The position numbers and the translations under genes are program-made. 43,768 nt of DNA from Bacillota bacterium (GTDB lineage: Bacteria > Bacillota > Sulfobacillia > Sulfobacillales > JAIMBI01), in assembly GCA_021820465.1 (NCBI GenBank), contig JAKADP010000010.1, positions 2,723 through 46,490 on the forward strand, given 5' to 3'. This document shows positions 16,565-24,863 of the stretch, one piece after another. A model generated the notes under the pieces. The model had not been told where the DNA came from and searched no databases. It saw nothing but the letters and a program-made list of their open reading frames with translations. Positions within the stretch are counted from its first letter, which is position 1. Each line of letters begins with the position of its first letter.

Positions 16565-16950
16565 ATTCGTTGTCTCCCTCGCTGTCTGCCTCGTATGTTC
16601 GAACCGCGAAAGGCGTCGTCGGGTGGGTCTGTCGTGTGCTGCTGGGGAACGGCGCGTCGCGCCGCCCCTAGGGCAGGGCGGCCGCTTCCCTTCTACCGTT
16701 CGGGCACCGATTCGTCAAGCGCGCATGGCTCCATCCTCCGGCCTGTGAGACCGAATCGCAGGAAGAAGCGGCAGCGACGCTGATTCGTGGATGGCGCAGC
16801 GGCCACCGCGGGACTGAGTATACTGCCTAGCCGAGTGGGGTGCCACGGGCCGGTGGAGCGTGTGCATGCGTCCGAGGGTGGTGAGCGGTGACGGTGCCGG
16901 CCACCAGCAGTGGGGCCGGAGGGTGATCGACCGGCCACTCCAGGGCCCCC
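16565..16950. other. Intergenic, no gene recognised
   Basis: These 386 bp lie between the start of the S10 gene (-) and the end of the HD gene (-). They must carry the S10 promoter, but no convincing -35/-10 pair was found. A TATACT hexamer near 16816 lacks a partner on either strand. ORFs here are short and unlike known proteins. Confidence 0.5.
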
Positions 16951-16963
16951 TCAAGAGGGGGCC
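16944..16963 (-). terminator. Short hairpin spanning the HD-gene stop codon
   Basis: GGCCCCCT (16944-16951) pairs with AGGGGGCC (16956-16963) around CAAG. The HD gene's TGA lies in the loop side of this stem. No T-tract follows, so termination is only possible. Confidence 0.4.
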
Positions 16964-17592
16964 ACAGTGCCATCGGTGCCATCGGTCCGTCCTGACGCCT
17001 GTCCGCCCGGGGGCGCGGTGCTGATCTCGTCCAGGGTCTGCTCGAAGGCGCCGGCAAATGTGTCGAGAAAGTACGCCACTTCCGGCATGTTCATGGCCGC
17101 CAGCGCTGCCGCGCACTGGTCTTTGGCCACGACAAACTCGCGGTTGCCGGCCATCACCTCAAACGAGCACTTCAAGTATGCGTCCAGGCGATCGGCTGCC
17201 TTGACCCATACCCGCACGGCGTCGGGGGGTTCGGCCAGCCACGGAGCGTACGCCGGGCGGAGCGGGGGCGGGACCATGGCGGTGAGCTGGGCCGCAGCCT
17301 CCTGCTCAATCCCGCGGAAGTGGTGCAGGATGTCGGCATTGTGGTGCTTGACCGGCGTCGGGATGTCGCCGGTCAGCACTTCTGGCGCGTCGTGAAATAG
17401 CGCGGCTGTCACCACATCCGCCCTGGGAACGTCCTTGCCGTACACCGTCTCGGCGATGGTGCAGAGGGCATGCGCCAGCACTGCCACGTGAAAGGAGTGC
17501 TCGGCGACGTTCTCGGGATGGGTGTTGCGCATCAAGCTCCACCGCTGGATGTATTGCAGGCGATAGATATAGGCCAAAAATGGGCTCGTCAT
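16951..17592 (-). CDS. HD-domain phosphohydrolase, YfbR-like 5'-deoxynucleotidase
   Basis: This 213-residue HD protein is close in layout to YfbR, which dephosphorylates deoxyribonucleoside 5'-monophosphates. Metal ligands and signature segments are visible: YIQRWSLMRNTHPENVAEHSFHVAVLAHAL (first His), TAALFHDAPEVLTGDIPTPVKH (the HD pair) and KAADRLDAYLKC (distal Asp). YfbR is about 199 residues; the extra C-terminal 15 (GQASGRTDGTDGTVAPS) are low complexity. It is cytoplasmic and probably dimeric. The start at 17592 has AAGGGA 7 nt upstream and a possible promoter at 17650-17678. It reads as its own unit. Confidence 0.9.
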   Translation of the reverse strand: MTSPFLAYIYRLQYIQRWSLMRNTHPENVAEHSFHVAVLAHALCTIAETVYGKDVPRADVVTAALFHDAPEVLTGDIPTPVKHHNADILHHFRGIEQEAAAQLTAMVPPPLRPAYAPWLAEPPDAVRVWVKAADRLDAYLKCSFEVMAGNREFVVAKDQCAAALAAMNMPEVAYFLDTFAGAFEQTLDEISTAPPGGQASGRTDGTDGTVAPS

Positions 17593-17649
17593 GCCACGTT
17601 CCCTTCTGTCCTAGTGGCCGGGTGGCGCCTGACTTGGTGCGTTCAGCTT

Positions 17650-17678
17650 ATTCTAGCGGTTGCGGGCGCACCCGGGCA
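17650..17678 (-). promoter_or_regulatory. Possible promoter of the HD gene
   Basis: On the minus strand TGCCCG, a 17-nt spacer and TAGAAT lie about 60 bp ahead of the HD start. The -10 is good and the -35 poor. Confidence 0.35.
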
Positions 17679-17877
17679 GAGCGCGGCCACGATGTGCGCG
17701 ACCGGGCGCCAAAGTGCCGAACCACGCGGCTGACAAGGCGCCGCTTCCCACTCCGGGGCCCATGGACCCCAAGACGCCGGACGATCGTCGCGTGGGCGTC
17801 GTGGACGCGCAGGGCGCCGACCGCTCGCATGCAGGGGAGCTCCGAAGCGCTGCCCTCGCGGGTGAGTGCCGCAGGAC

Positions 17878-19653
17878 CTAGCGGCCCAGCTGGTTGGCCT
17901 GCCAAACTGCGGAGACGGGCACTTTGGGCTCCCGCCGGTCGGTCAGGAGCCCGTTGACCTCCTGCTCGACGTCGGTGAGCTGGGTGTAGCAAAATCCCTG
18001 GACCAAGGGGGACGCCGCCAGCGCCTCGACTTGGGCGCGGTAGCGCGCCAGCAGGTCCGCCGCACTGTCCAACGTGGTGTAGCCCCAGTCGCCGGCGTCG
18101 CGTGGGGTGGCCGGCTTCAGCGACAGGCCCCCCATCTCGGTCACGAGCACGGGCTCACCACGATGCGGGACTCCCGGGACGTACAGCGCTCGGCCGCTGG
18201 GCCGGAAGGCCAGCACGGAGTCGAGCCGTGCATACCGGTTTCGGAGCGTCTCGGGGTTTCCCTCGTAGTCATGCACCGTGGCGAGGTCCCCACCGGTGTG
18301 CTCCCAGCCATCGTTGGAGACCACCAGCCGACTGGGGTCCCAGGCTTTGGTGAGCGCGGACAACGCATCGACGAACGCCCGCTGCGCCGGGTCGCATGCC
18401 AAATCGGGCACCCCCCAGCTTTCGTTGATGGGCACCCAGGCCACGAGCGCGGGGTGATTGATATCCCGGGCCACCGCTTCCGCCCATTCGCGCGTGAATC
18501 GGTGGACGGCATGGGGAGTGAATGCCCAGGCGTTCGCGGCCTCGCCCCAGGCCATGAGGCCCAGGCGGTCGCACCAGTAGAGCCACTGGGGATCTTCAAG
18601 CTTCTGGTGCTTGCGGGCTCCGTTGAAGCCCAGCGCCTTTGTCAGCTCCACGTCGCGCCTGAGGTCCTCGGCGCTGGGGGCGGTCAGCACCCCATCGGGA
18701 AAGTAGCCCTGGTCCAACACCATCTTGAGAAAGTAAGGTTGGCCGTTGAAGAAAAGCTGTCCGCCTCGGGCTTCCAGGTGCCGAAATCCCAGATAGCTTT
18801 CGACCTCATCCACCACGCGGCCGCCATCCTGCAGGCGATAGCGGACGGCATACAAGTTGGGCGCCTCGGGACTCCACGGCTGGACGTCTGCGCCGAGAGC
18901 CGTCAGGGTTTGGTCCAGCTCCCGCCCGTCGGCCGGGATGTCGATCGTGCCGTAGGGACGGCCGTCCGGGTCCCACACCGAAACCTCGACCACGAGGTCA
19001 GGGCGGATCGCGCCGCCCAAGGCGAGGCGAAAGCGCACCGATCCGTCGGCCAGCGTTGGCGTGCAGCGCACGGCATCGATGTAGGTGTCGGCCAGGGGCT
19101 CCAGCCACACGGACTGCCAAATGCCGGTGGTGCGCGTATAGAAAATGGCTTCGGATTCGGGCTCCCAATGCTGCTTGCCGCGCGGCTGGGCGCGCTCCCG
19201 GTGGTCCACGGCGCGCAGCACCAGCTCGTGCGCCTCCCCCGGCGCCCCTCGGCGGGCCGAGGCCGGCACCTCCAGGTGAAAGGGCGTGTGGCCCCCTTCG
19301 TGGTGTCCCAGGTACTGACCGTTCCACCAGACGTCGGCCCGGTAGTCCACGGCACCGAAGTGGAGCCGCAGGCGGCTCCGGCTGGCAAAATCGGGCGGGA
19401 TGGCCACGGCGCGGCGGTACCAGACCACGTCGCTGGCCATTCGGTCGCCGATGCCGCTGAGTCGGCTTTCCACGGGGTATGGCACCAAGATGCGCTGCGC
19501 CAGCGGACGCCCGTGGTGCCACCCCTGGGCGGTGCCCTCATCCTGGGGGTCCTGCTCAAACTCCCACCAGCCGTTGAGGGAGAGCCAGTCGGACCGTCGG
19601 AACTGAGGACGGGGATACTCGGGCCGCGGCTTTGCCGAGAGGGCACCGGCCAT
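17878..19653 (-). CDS. Glycoside hydrolase family 2 protein (beta-galactosidase/beta-glucuronidase type)
   Basis: This 591-residue GH2 enzyme has a sugar-binding jelly roll first (SLNGWWEFEQDP, VPYPVESRLSGI, VVWYRRAVAIP, LHFGAVDYRADVWWNGQYLGHHEGGHTPF split across the sheet), then an immunoglobulin-like domain and a TIM barrel. The barrel has the acid/base Glu in WVPINESWG (E411) and the nucleophile Glu in VLVTEMGG (E506), so it should be an active retaining glycosidase. Its specificity, galactoside or another sugar, cannot be read from the motifs. No signal peptide is seen, so it acts inside the cell. The start at MAGALS (19653) follows GAGGAG by 7 nt. It lies 70 bp after the MFS gene on the same strand, suggesting uptake followed by hydrolysis. 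Confidence 0.93.
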   Translation of the reverse strand: MAGALSAKPRPEYPRPQFRRSDWLSLNGWWEFEQDPQDEGTAQGWHHGRPLAQRILVPYPVESRLSGIGDRMASDVVWYRRAVAIPPDFASRSRLRLHFGAVDYRADVWWNGQYLGHHEGGHTPFHLEVPASARRGAPGEAHELVLRAVDHRERAQPRGKQHWEPESEAIFYTRTTGIWQSVWLEPLADTYIDAVRCTPTLADGSVRFRLALGGAIRPDLVVEVSVWDPDGRPYGTIDIPADGRELDQTLTALGADVQPWSPEAPNLYAVRYRLQDGGRVVDEVESYLGFRHLEARGGQLFFNGQPYFLKMVLDQGYFPDGVLTAPSAEDLRRDVELTKALGFNGARKHQKLEDPQWLYWCDRLGLMAWGEAANAWAFTPHAVHRFTREWAEAVARDINHPALVAWVPINESWGVPDLACDPAQRAFVDALSALTKAWDPSRLVVSNDGWEHTGGDLATVHDYEGNPETLRNRYARLDSVLAFRPSGRALYVPGVPHRGEPVLVTEMGGLSLKPATPRDAGDWGYTTLDSAADLLARYRAQVEALAASPLVQGFCYTQLTDVEQEVNGLLTDRREPKVPVSAVWQANQLGR

Positions 19654-19723
19654 ACACTCACTCCTCGTCAAGCCACTGGTGCGAACCGGGATCCGCTTGT
19701 CCGGCGTAGTGTACCAGAGTGCG

Positions 19724-20959
19724 TCACGCCCCCGCAGGAGTAGCGGCGTCGGGCATCGCGCCAGCGCTTTTGGGCATCCACGCCAGGATGCCGACGGTGA
19801 GTCCCATCCCGGTGGCGGCCATCAGAGCCCACGCCCACCACAGCGGCAGCACGTGGAGGAACACGCCCGCCGCCAGGGCGCCCAGCGGGTTGGCCATCGT
19901 GAGCAGGGAGAACAGCATGCCAAACACGCGGCCGCGAAGTTCGTCCGGCACCAGCCGCTGGAAGAGCGTGAACAGAATCGCGTTGCCCACGCCGTTGGAG
20001 GCTCCGGCCACAAACAGCCACACGCCGGCCCAGAGGGGGGCCGTGGTGAGTGCAAACACCCCCAGCAGGACGGCCTGCAGTCCAAAGGCGGCGGCGGCGA
20101 CGGACCGTATCGGCCAGCGGCGGAACGCGCCGACAGAGAGGCTGCCCAGCACCAGGCCGGCCGCGAAGCTGGCATCGGTGAGGCCGTACGACAGGGCACC
20201 CGCGTGGAGCTGGGTGCGCACCCAGTAGGGAAACATCGTAAAGGCGGCCGCGGCGGCGAAGTTCGTGGCCACCGCAATCGGCATGAGTTGAATCAGGCCC
20301 GGCAGGGTCTTGAGTGCGGCGAAGCCGGACGTGAGCTCATGCCGGAAGCCCGGGCGGGGAGCGTCCTTGGGGGTCGCGCCCCGCGGCCGCGCCGCGACGC
20401 TGCGCATCATGAGGAGGATGGCCAGCGCGGACAGCCAGAAGGACGCCAGATCCATGCCAAACACGACCGTCACGCCCAGCGCCACGATGGCCGCTCCCCC
20501 CAGCGCCGATCCCACGGTGTTGGCCAGCTGAGACGTGAGCGAATACAGGCCGTTGGCCCCCGCCAGATCTTCGGGCGCGACCAGCCACGGAATGAGGACG
20601 CTTTCCGACGGGCTAAACAGGGCATTGCCGAGGCTGTTGATGCCCAGCAGGGCAATGATCACCGCCATCAGGCTTCCGGGCACCATGAGCGCCACCAGCC
20701 CCAGCGCCACCGCCGCGCCGCGCAGGATGTCGGTCCACAGCATGAGGCGGCGGGGATCCAGCCGGTCCACGTACACTCCGCCAAAGACCGCGAGCCCGGC
20801 GGGGATGGTCATCGCGAGTCCAGCGCCCGCCAGCAGGACGGGCTGGCGGAGCTGAATCTCCCACAGCCCCATGATAAGGAACACCGCGTTGCCCATCTGC
20901 GACAGCAACTGACCCGTCCACAGGGCGCGAAATCCGCTGTACTTGCCCAAAAGTCCCAC
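19724..20959 (-). CDS. MFS transporter
   Basis: This 411-residue major facilitator permease has about 12 hydrophobic segments. It resembles the MFS_3/enterobactin-exporter-like group: FRALWTGQLLSQMGNAVFLI at the N-terminus, VYVDRLDPRRLMLWTDILRG in the loop between helices 2 and 3, SPSESVLIPWLVAPEDLAGANGLYS in the middle, and FQRLVPDELRGRVFGMLFSL in the C-terminal half. That group is mainly efflux, so despite the downstream GH2 gene sugar import should not be assumed. GTG start at 20959 with GGAGGT 6 nt upstream. It leads a two-gene unit with the GH2 gene and is divergent from the phosphotransferase at 21118. Confidence 0.92.
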   Translation of the reverse strand: MGLLGKYSGFRALWTGQLLSQMGNAVFLIMGLWEIQLRQPVLLAGAGLAMTIPAGLAVFGGVYVDRLDPRRLMLWTDILRGAAVALGLVALMVPGSLMAVIIALLGINSLGNALFSPSESVLIPWLVAPEDLAGANGLYSLTSQLANTVGSALGGAAIVALGVTVVFGMDLASFWLSALAILLMMRSVAARPRGATPKDAPRPGFRHELTSGFAALKTLPGLIQLMPIAVATNFAAAAAFTMFPYWVRTQLHAGALSYGLTDASFAAGLVLGSLSVGAFRRWPIRSVAAAAFGLQAVLLGVFALTTAPLWAGVWLFVAGASNGVGNAILFTLFQRLVPDELRGRVFGMLFSLLTMANPLGALAAGVFLHVLPLWWAWALMAATGMGLTVGILAWMPKSAGAMPDAATPAGA

Positions 20960-21006
20960 CGAGCCACCTCCACCGCGCAGAATACCGGCGGGGGCCCGAG
21001 GCGCCC

Positions 21007-21024
21007 ATTGGCCGCAGGGCCAAT
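21007..21024. promoter_or_regulatory. Candidate operator: ATTGGCC-N4-GGCCAAT
   Basis: A perfect 7-bp inverted repeat with a GCAG spacer lies in the 158-bp divergent spacer between the MFS gene and the phosphotransferase gene, about 50 bp from the MFS start. It looks like a dimeric regulator site; no regulator gene is nearby. Confidence 0.4.
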
Positions 21025-21117
21025 TCGCGCGGGCCGGCCGCGGCCAGGTGTATGGTGGGAGCGGGCGTGCGGTGGCGCTCTAGGGGAGGTAGGTCGGCCT
21101 TGGATGACGGGGGGCGA

Positions 21118-22029
21118 ATGATGGGAGCGGCCCCGAGGGCCCGGGCGGAGTGCGAGTGGCCCCCAGCGGTGCTCGAAGCCACGGGCACGCCCGTCACGGC
21201 CATGCGGCTATCAGGGGCCGGAGGCCCCGGCAGCTTTCGCGTGGAGGGGCCGCGCGGAGCGATCGTGTACAAGCGCGGCGTGCCCGCGCGGGAACTGGCG
21301 TGGCATCGGTGGTGCGCCCCTCGCGCCGCGGCGCTGGCGGCCGCGGGTTGTTGGACCGCGCCGCTCGTGGCATCCGGCGCGGGCCCCCACCCATGGCTGG
21401 CGCTGGCGTGGGCGGGCGAGCCGCTGCCGCGGGATCGGTGGGGCACCGCCCCGGTCCTGGCGGCGCTTGCCGCCTGGCATCGCGCGGGTGCGCTGTGGGA
21501 CGGGTCGCTGGACGACGCCTATCCGTTTGCCTGGGACGACGCCCTGACAGGCGACGCCCTGGCGGCGCTGCCGGCGTCCGGCCGTGCAGCGGTGGGAGAG
21601 GCGTGGGAGCGCGGGGCGGAGGTGGCGCAGCGCGACCTCTTCGCTCCGCTGGGGGAGGCCATTCATGGCGATCCCAACCCGACGAATTGGCTCGTGGCGG
21701 CCGACGGGCCAGAATCCCGGCTGGTGCTGGTAGATTGGGCCCGGCCCGGCCGGGCCCATCCGGCCATCGACGTGGCCATTGCGCTGCCGGGGCTGCCCAC
21801 CTGGGAGCGGGCGGGGGAAGCCGCCGAGGCATACCTCGCCGCCCGGCCGGAGGTTCATCGCCCCGACGCGGACGCATGGACGCGGCGGATCCTGCTGGCC
21901 AAGCTGTGGTCCGCCGTCGAGTTTCTGGCCATGGCGACCCGGGCGGAGCTTTCACCAGATGCAGACGCGGCGCTGGCCTTCCTGAGGGAGGACCTTCCCG
22001 AGTGGAGTAAGAGCCAACTGGGCTCCTGA
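21118..22029 (+). CDS. APH-family (phosphotransferase fold) protein
   Basis: This protein of about 303 residues has the kinase catalytic loop AIHGDPNPTNWLV and the metal-binding segment LVLVDWARPGRAHPAIDVAIAL, both typical of the APH/choline-kinase superfamily. It has a short N-lobe with FRVEGPRGAIVYKRG, the lysine being the likely ATP contact. It probably phosphorylates a small hydroxyl compound; the substrate is not evident. The start is uncertain: ATG-ATG at 21118/21121 lies close behind GGGGGG, while TTG at 21100 sits 10 nt after GGGGAGG. It is a single gene, divergent from the MFS/GH2 unit, and only distantly similar to the other APH-fold protein at 11960. Confidence 0.85.
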   Translation: MMGAAPRARAECEWPPAVLEATGTPVTAMRLSGAGGPGSFRVEGPRGAIVYKRGVPARELAWHRWCAPRAAALAAAGCWTAPLVASGAGPHPWLALAWAGEPLPRDRWGTAPVLAALAAWHRAGALWDGSLDDAYPFAWDDALTGDALAALPASGRAAVGEAWERGAEVAQRDLFAPLGEAIHGDPNPTNWLVAADGPESRLVLVDWARPGRAHPAIDVAIALPGLPTWERAGEAAEAYLAARPEVHRPDADAWTRRILLAKLWSAVEFLAMATRAELSPDADAALAFLREDLPEWSKSQLGS

Positions 22030-22103
22030 GCGGGAGGGGCCGGCCGACGACCACGACACCCGATGGCGGCCTTGGCATCTTGGCTCTCCCCAGGATACGG
22101 GAC

Positions 22104-22135
22104 CGGCAGCCCGCGCATCAGCGTGCGCGGGCCGG
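22104..22135 (+). terminator. Hairpin downstream of the APH-fold gene
   Basis: CCCGCGCA (22110-22117) pairs with TGCGCGGG (22124-22131) around TCAGCG, and flanking CCGG/CCGG can extend it. It lies 75 bp after the stop at 22029. No T-tract follows. Confidence 0.4.
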
Positions 22136-22983
22136 ACACATGGGGCCGATGCCGTCGACCGCGAAGTCGGCCGGCGCGGCGTTCCGGTGTCGGAGCATGT
22201 GCGCTGCGCTCGGCGCGCATCGGCTGTGAGCCGAGCGGCCGCACGCAACCAGGCTTGGCGTGCGCGCCATCGGTCCGAGCGGGGCCAGACAAGCCTCAAG
22301 ACCGTGGCCGGGGCAAGCGGCCAGCGTGCGAGTGGTGGACAGAGGCGGCCTGTACGCTGCTGCAGCCATCGAGACCAAGGCCACCGATCTGGCCGCTGTG
22401 GTGGGACGGTGCGCGCGCGCGTGACCCAGGGTGCGGATTTTGGCGGAGGTTGGCTCTCGCTCGGCTGGCACAGCTGGCTCGACGGATCCCCAGGGACGAC
22501 TGACCGCACTCTGGCCCGGTCCCGTGTTGGATTCTCTCGTTGCCAGAGACTCGAAGAACCTTGCGGAGGGTCTGACACAGGTCGCCCATCCGATTCCCCT
22601 GTGCTGCCGCCCGAGGCGGATCGGGCGCCCGAGACGGGAACACCAGCGCCAGCATCACCGCAGCGTCTCGGTGAAGAAGGAGCGCGGCCGCTGGGGGCAC
22701 CCGGTTTGCTGACTCGTGGACACCCTGCCTCCTCCTCAGGATCCGCCTCGGGAATCCCGGCCCGGGCTTCGGGGCCCACCTCCGAGAGGAAGATCCGAAA
22801 GACCCATCACGTGATGACGCTGGGGAATGCCTGATGAGGACCTGGGGAGCCCCCGACGACGATCTGGGCTATTTGGAGCCGACGACTTTCATTCGATGCC
22901 TGCGCCTGCCCGAGGCGGGAAGAACCCCGCCACCTCTGCACGGTAGGATGATCTGCTGCCCCGACGCAAATGGCCCTCAAAAG

Positions 22984-23013
22984 TTGACGGGGTCAGTGGC
23001 TGACGGATACGGT
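22984..23013 (+). promoter_or_regulatory. Probable promoter of pgaCD
   Basis: TTGACG (22984-22989), an 18-nt spacer and TACGGT (23008-23013). An alternative -10, TAATAC at 23013-23018, would need a 23-nt spacer. The pair is 40-70 bp ahead of the pgaC start in the lower-GC leader. Confidence 0.45.
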
Positions 23014-23051
23014 AATACTAACGATCGAGGAAGTGGGGAATAATGGACTAA

Positions 23052-24284
23052 GTGGACCAGTTTGTGTTTTATTATCCTCTCGTGATGAGTGTCGTATGGC
23101 TGGTCGGGGCCGTTTACTTCTACTACAGGCGCGAACGCAGACCGCAACCCGTGTGGACCGCTGATCCGATGCCTCTCGTTTCTTTGGTTGTGCCGGCTCA
23201 CAATGAAGCAGACCACATTGCCGAGACAGTGAGACATATGGCTCATCTCGATTATCCCAATTACGAATTAATCGTGGTGGACGACGGCAGCACGGATGAC
23301 ACCCCGGAGATCCTGAAGCAGCTGCTTGGCGAGGTGGGCAGGCTGCGGGTGATTCGCTGCGCGGTCAATCGGGGCAAGGCCCACGCGTTGAACGCGGCCC
23401 TCCTGGCGACGGGGGGAGAAGTGGTGGTGACGGTGGACGCGGATGCCGTCCTGGATTCGCGTGCTCTCCACTATTTGGTGTCTCATTTCTATCGCCCGGG
23501 GTCCGGTGAGCGGGTGGGCGCGGTGACGGGAAATCCCCGCGTGCGGAACCGGAGTTCGCTCCTCGCCAAAATTCAACTGGTGGAATACGCCAGCATCATC
23601 GGCCTCATCAAGCGCTCGCAGCGTGTGTGGGGCAAGTTGATGACGGTGTCGGGCGTGGTGGTCGCGTTTCGGAAGCGTGCTTTGGTGGACTCGGGCCTTT
23701 GGGATACGGACCTGATGACCGAAGACATTGGGGTCACGTGGAAGCTGGAGCAGCGGTTTTGGGATGTTCGGTACGAGCCGCGTGCGCTTTGCTGGATGCT
23801 GGTGCCGGAAACTGTGGCCGGCCTGTGGGCGCAGCGACTCCGCTGGGCCGAGGGCGGACTGCAAGTCGTTGACCGCTACTGGCGCGGGCTATTCCACTGG
23901 CGGCAGCGCCGCCTGTGGCCGGTGGTGCTGGAGCACCTGGTGAGCCTGGTGTGGTCACTGGCGTGGGTCCTGATAACCGTCGTGCTGGTGGGGCGCATGC
24001 TGGCGACGGGGGTGTATTTCATCCCCATTGTCTCCATGGGGGCGTACTTGGCGGTCCTGTCGCTGGTGCAGGCCGGCGTGGCGCTGTTCATGGAGAGGCG
24101 CTATGAGCCGGGCATCGCCCGGTACTACTGGTGGAGTGTGTGGTACCCCGCGGTGTACTGGTTTATCAATGCCTTCGTCGTGGTGTATGCGCTTGGCCGG
24201 CTCGTGCTGCGGCGCTCCCGTCCGAGGGGGTACGCGGTGTGGACCAGCCCTGACCGCGGCTTGCCGGAACGGCCCGCCTCGTGA
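23052..24284 (+). CDS. pgaC: Poly-beta-1,6-N-acetylglucosamine synthase, PgaC/IcaA-type GT2
   Basis: This 410-residue processive family-2 glycosyltransferase polymerises UDP-GlcNAc and exports the chain. The N-terminus has one membrane segment (YYPLVMSVVWLVGAVYFYY). The catalytic domain shows VVPAHNEADHI, VVDDGSTDDT, VTVDADAVLD (DxD), GNPRVRNRSSLLAKIQ, VSGVVVAFRK, TEDIGVTWKL (TED) and WAQRLRWAEGG (QxxRW). Three to four C-terminal membrane segments follow. The GNPRVRNR and IIGLIKRSQRVWG stretches are characteristic of PgaC/IcaA rather than chitin or hyaluronan synthases. The start is GTG at 23052 with AGTGGGG upstream at a rather long distance. Just before it, ATG-GAC-TAA forms a two-codon frame. 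It overlaps the next gene by 4 bp. Confidence 0.94.
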   Translation: MDQFVFYYPLVMSVVWLVGAVYFYYRRERRPQPVWTADPMPLVSLVVPAHNEADHIAETVRHMAHLDYPNYELIVVDDGSTDDTPEILKQLLGEVGRLRVIRCAVNRGKAHALNAALLATGGEVVVTVDADAVLDSRALHYLVSHFYRPGSGERVGAVTGNPRVRNRSSLLAKIQLVEYASIIGLIKRSQRVWGKLMTVSGVVVAFRKRALVDSGLWDTDLMTEDIGVTWKLEQRFWDVRYEPRALCWMLVPETVAGLWAQRLRWAEGGLQVVDRYWRGLFHWRQRRLWPVVLEHLVSLVWSLAWVLITVVLVGRMLATGVYFIPIVSMGAYLAVLSLVQAGVALFMERRYEPGIARYYWWSVWYPAVYWFINAFVVVYALGRLVLRRSRPRGYAVWTSPDRGLPERPAS

Positions 24285-24730
24285 TTGTCGACGGCCGTCA
24301 GGCTAAGCGCCGCAAGGTTCTGGAGTACCTGACGACCGCAGGAGGCTGGGCGGTCATGATCGGCCTGATGGGGCAATTCGTTTTGTCGGGGCTCCTCTGG
24401 TTTTTGGGGATCCGCTACGTGCAACATTACCTGTGGGCGCCCGGCGAGGCTGCGGCCACGGCCCGTGCCGTGTGGGTCACGGTCGGGGTCGCCGCGGTCA
24501 GTGCGCTGGCGCTGGGGGGCTGGGGCGAGTACAACCGCCGCCGGTATGGGCCCCTTCGGCGGCGACGCATGCCGAGCGACATGACCGCCGCTGAGTTGGC
24601 GCAGGCTCTGTCCGTTCCCGTGGAGACGATTGAGCGGCTGCAGCGCTCGCGCTGGACGGAGTACCCCCATGAGACCTCCGGGCTGTCGGTCCCGGAGGCT
24701 CCAATCGACCCGCCGCCTACCACCCCTTAA
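24281..24730 (+). CDS. pgaD: PgaD-like auxiliary subunit of poly-GlcNAc synthase
   Basis: This 149-residue protein has two membrane segments near residues 22-46 (GWAVMIGLMGQFVLSGLLWFLGI) and 62-82 (VWVTVGVAAVSALALGGW), followed by EYNRRRYGPLRRRR and a soluble tail. This layout and the YNRxRYG..RR stretch are typical of PgaD, which in E. coli forms the c-di-GMP-activated synthase with PgaC. Similarity is by layout rather than strong motifs. GTG start within GTGA overlapping the pgaC stop means the two are coupled. No pgaA, pgaB, icaB or icaC neighbour is seen, so deacetylase and exporter functions must lie elsewhere or be absent. Confidence 0.82.
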   Translation: MIVDGRQAKRRKVLEYLTTAGGWAVMIGLMGQFVLSGLLWFLGIRYVQHYLWAPGEAAATARAVWVTVGVAAVSALALGGWGEYNRRRYGPLRRRRMPSDMTAAELAQALSVPVETIERLQRSRWTEYPHETSGLSVPEAPIDPPPTTP

Positions 24731-24750
24731 GCGCCACATCGCACACATCG

Positions 24751-24779
24751 TTGACACGGGCACGCCGGACTCGTAACGT
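24751..24779 (+). promoter_or_regulatory. Sigma-A-like promoter of the aminopeptidase P-GH127 pair
   Basis: A perfect TTGACA (24751-24756), a 17-nt spacer and TAACGT (24774-24779), about 80 bp ahead of the aminopeptidase start and just past pgaD. This is one of the clearest promoters in the window. Confidence 0.68.
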
Positions 24780-24863
24780 GCAAAATGGTCGGACCATTAT
24801 GCGTGCCCCCGGGGGCCATAAGGGAGGTTCGGCCCAACTGGGATGATGGTGGGGAGTGACGGC

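Larger units (their letters stand above)
22030..23051. other. 1-kb region with no recognised gene
   Basis: Open frames exist on both strands (up to 215-275 residues, often continuous with neighbours' shadows), but all are Arg/Pro/Ser-rich, without recognisable motifs, and no candidate has a good ribosome site. The left part holds a hairpin (22104-22135). From about 22980 the sequence becomes visibly less GC-rich, with a promoter-like pair ahead of pgaC. It could be decayed DNA, an unrecognised RNA or an old insertion. I cannot support any of these. Confidence 0.5.

Noticed and set aside
16812-16824. TATACT as a promoter for the S10 gene
   Set aside because: No acceptable -35 on either strand at 16-18 nt.
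17866-19743. 625-residue plus-strand ORF
   Set aside because: Antisense to the GH2 gene. Its protein is His/Arg/Gly/Val-rich with no motif, while the minus strand has full GH2 signatures. Long antisense frames are expected at this GC content.
19679-21121. 480-residue plus-strand ORF rich in His, Gln, Arg
   Set aside because: Antisense to the MFS gene; low-complexity composition without motifs.
22063-22834. Decayed insertion sequence in the 1-kb gap
   Set aside because: No DDE or HUH motif, no terminal inverted repeats and no target duplication could be found by eye.
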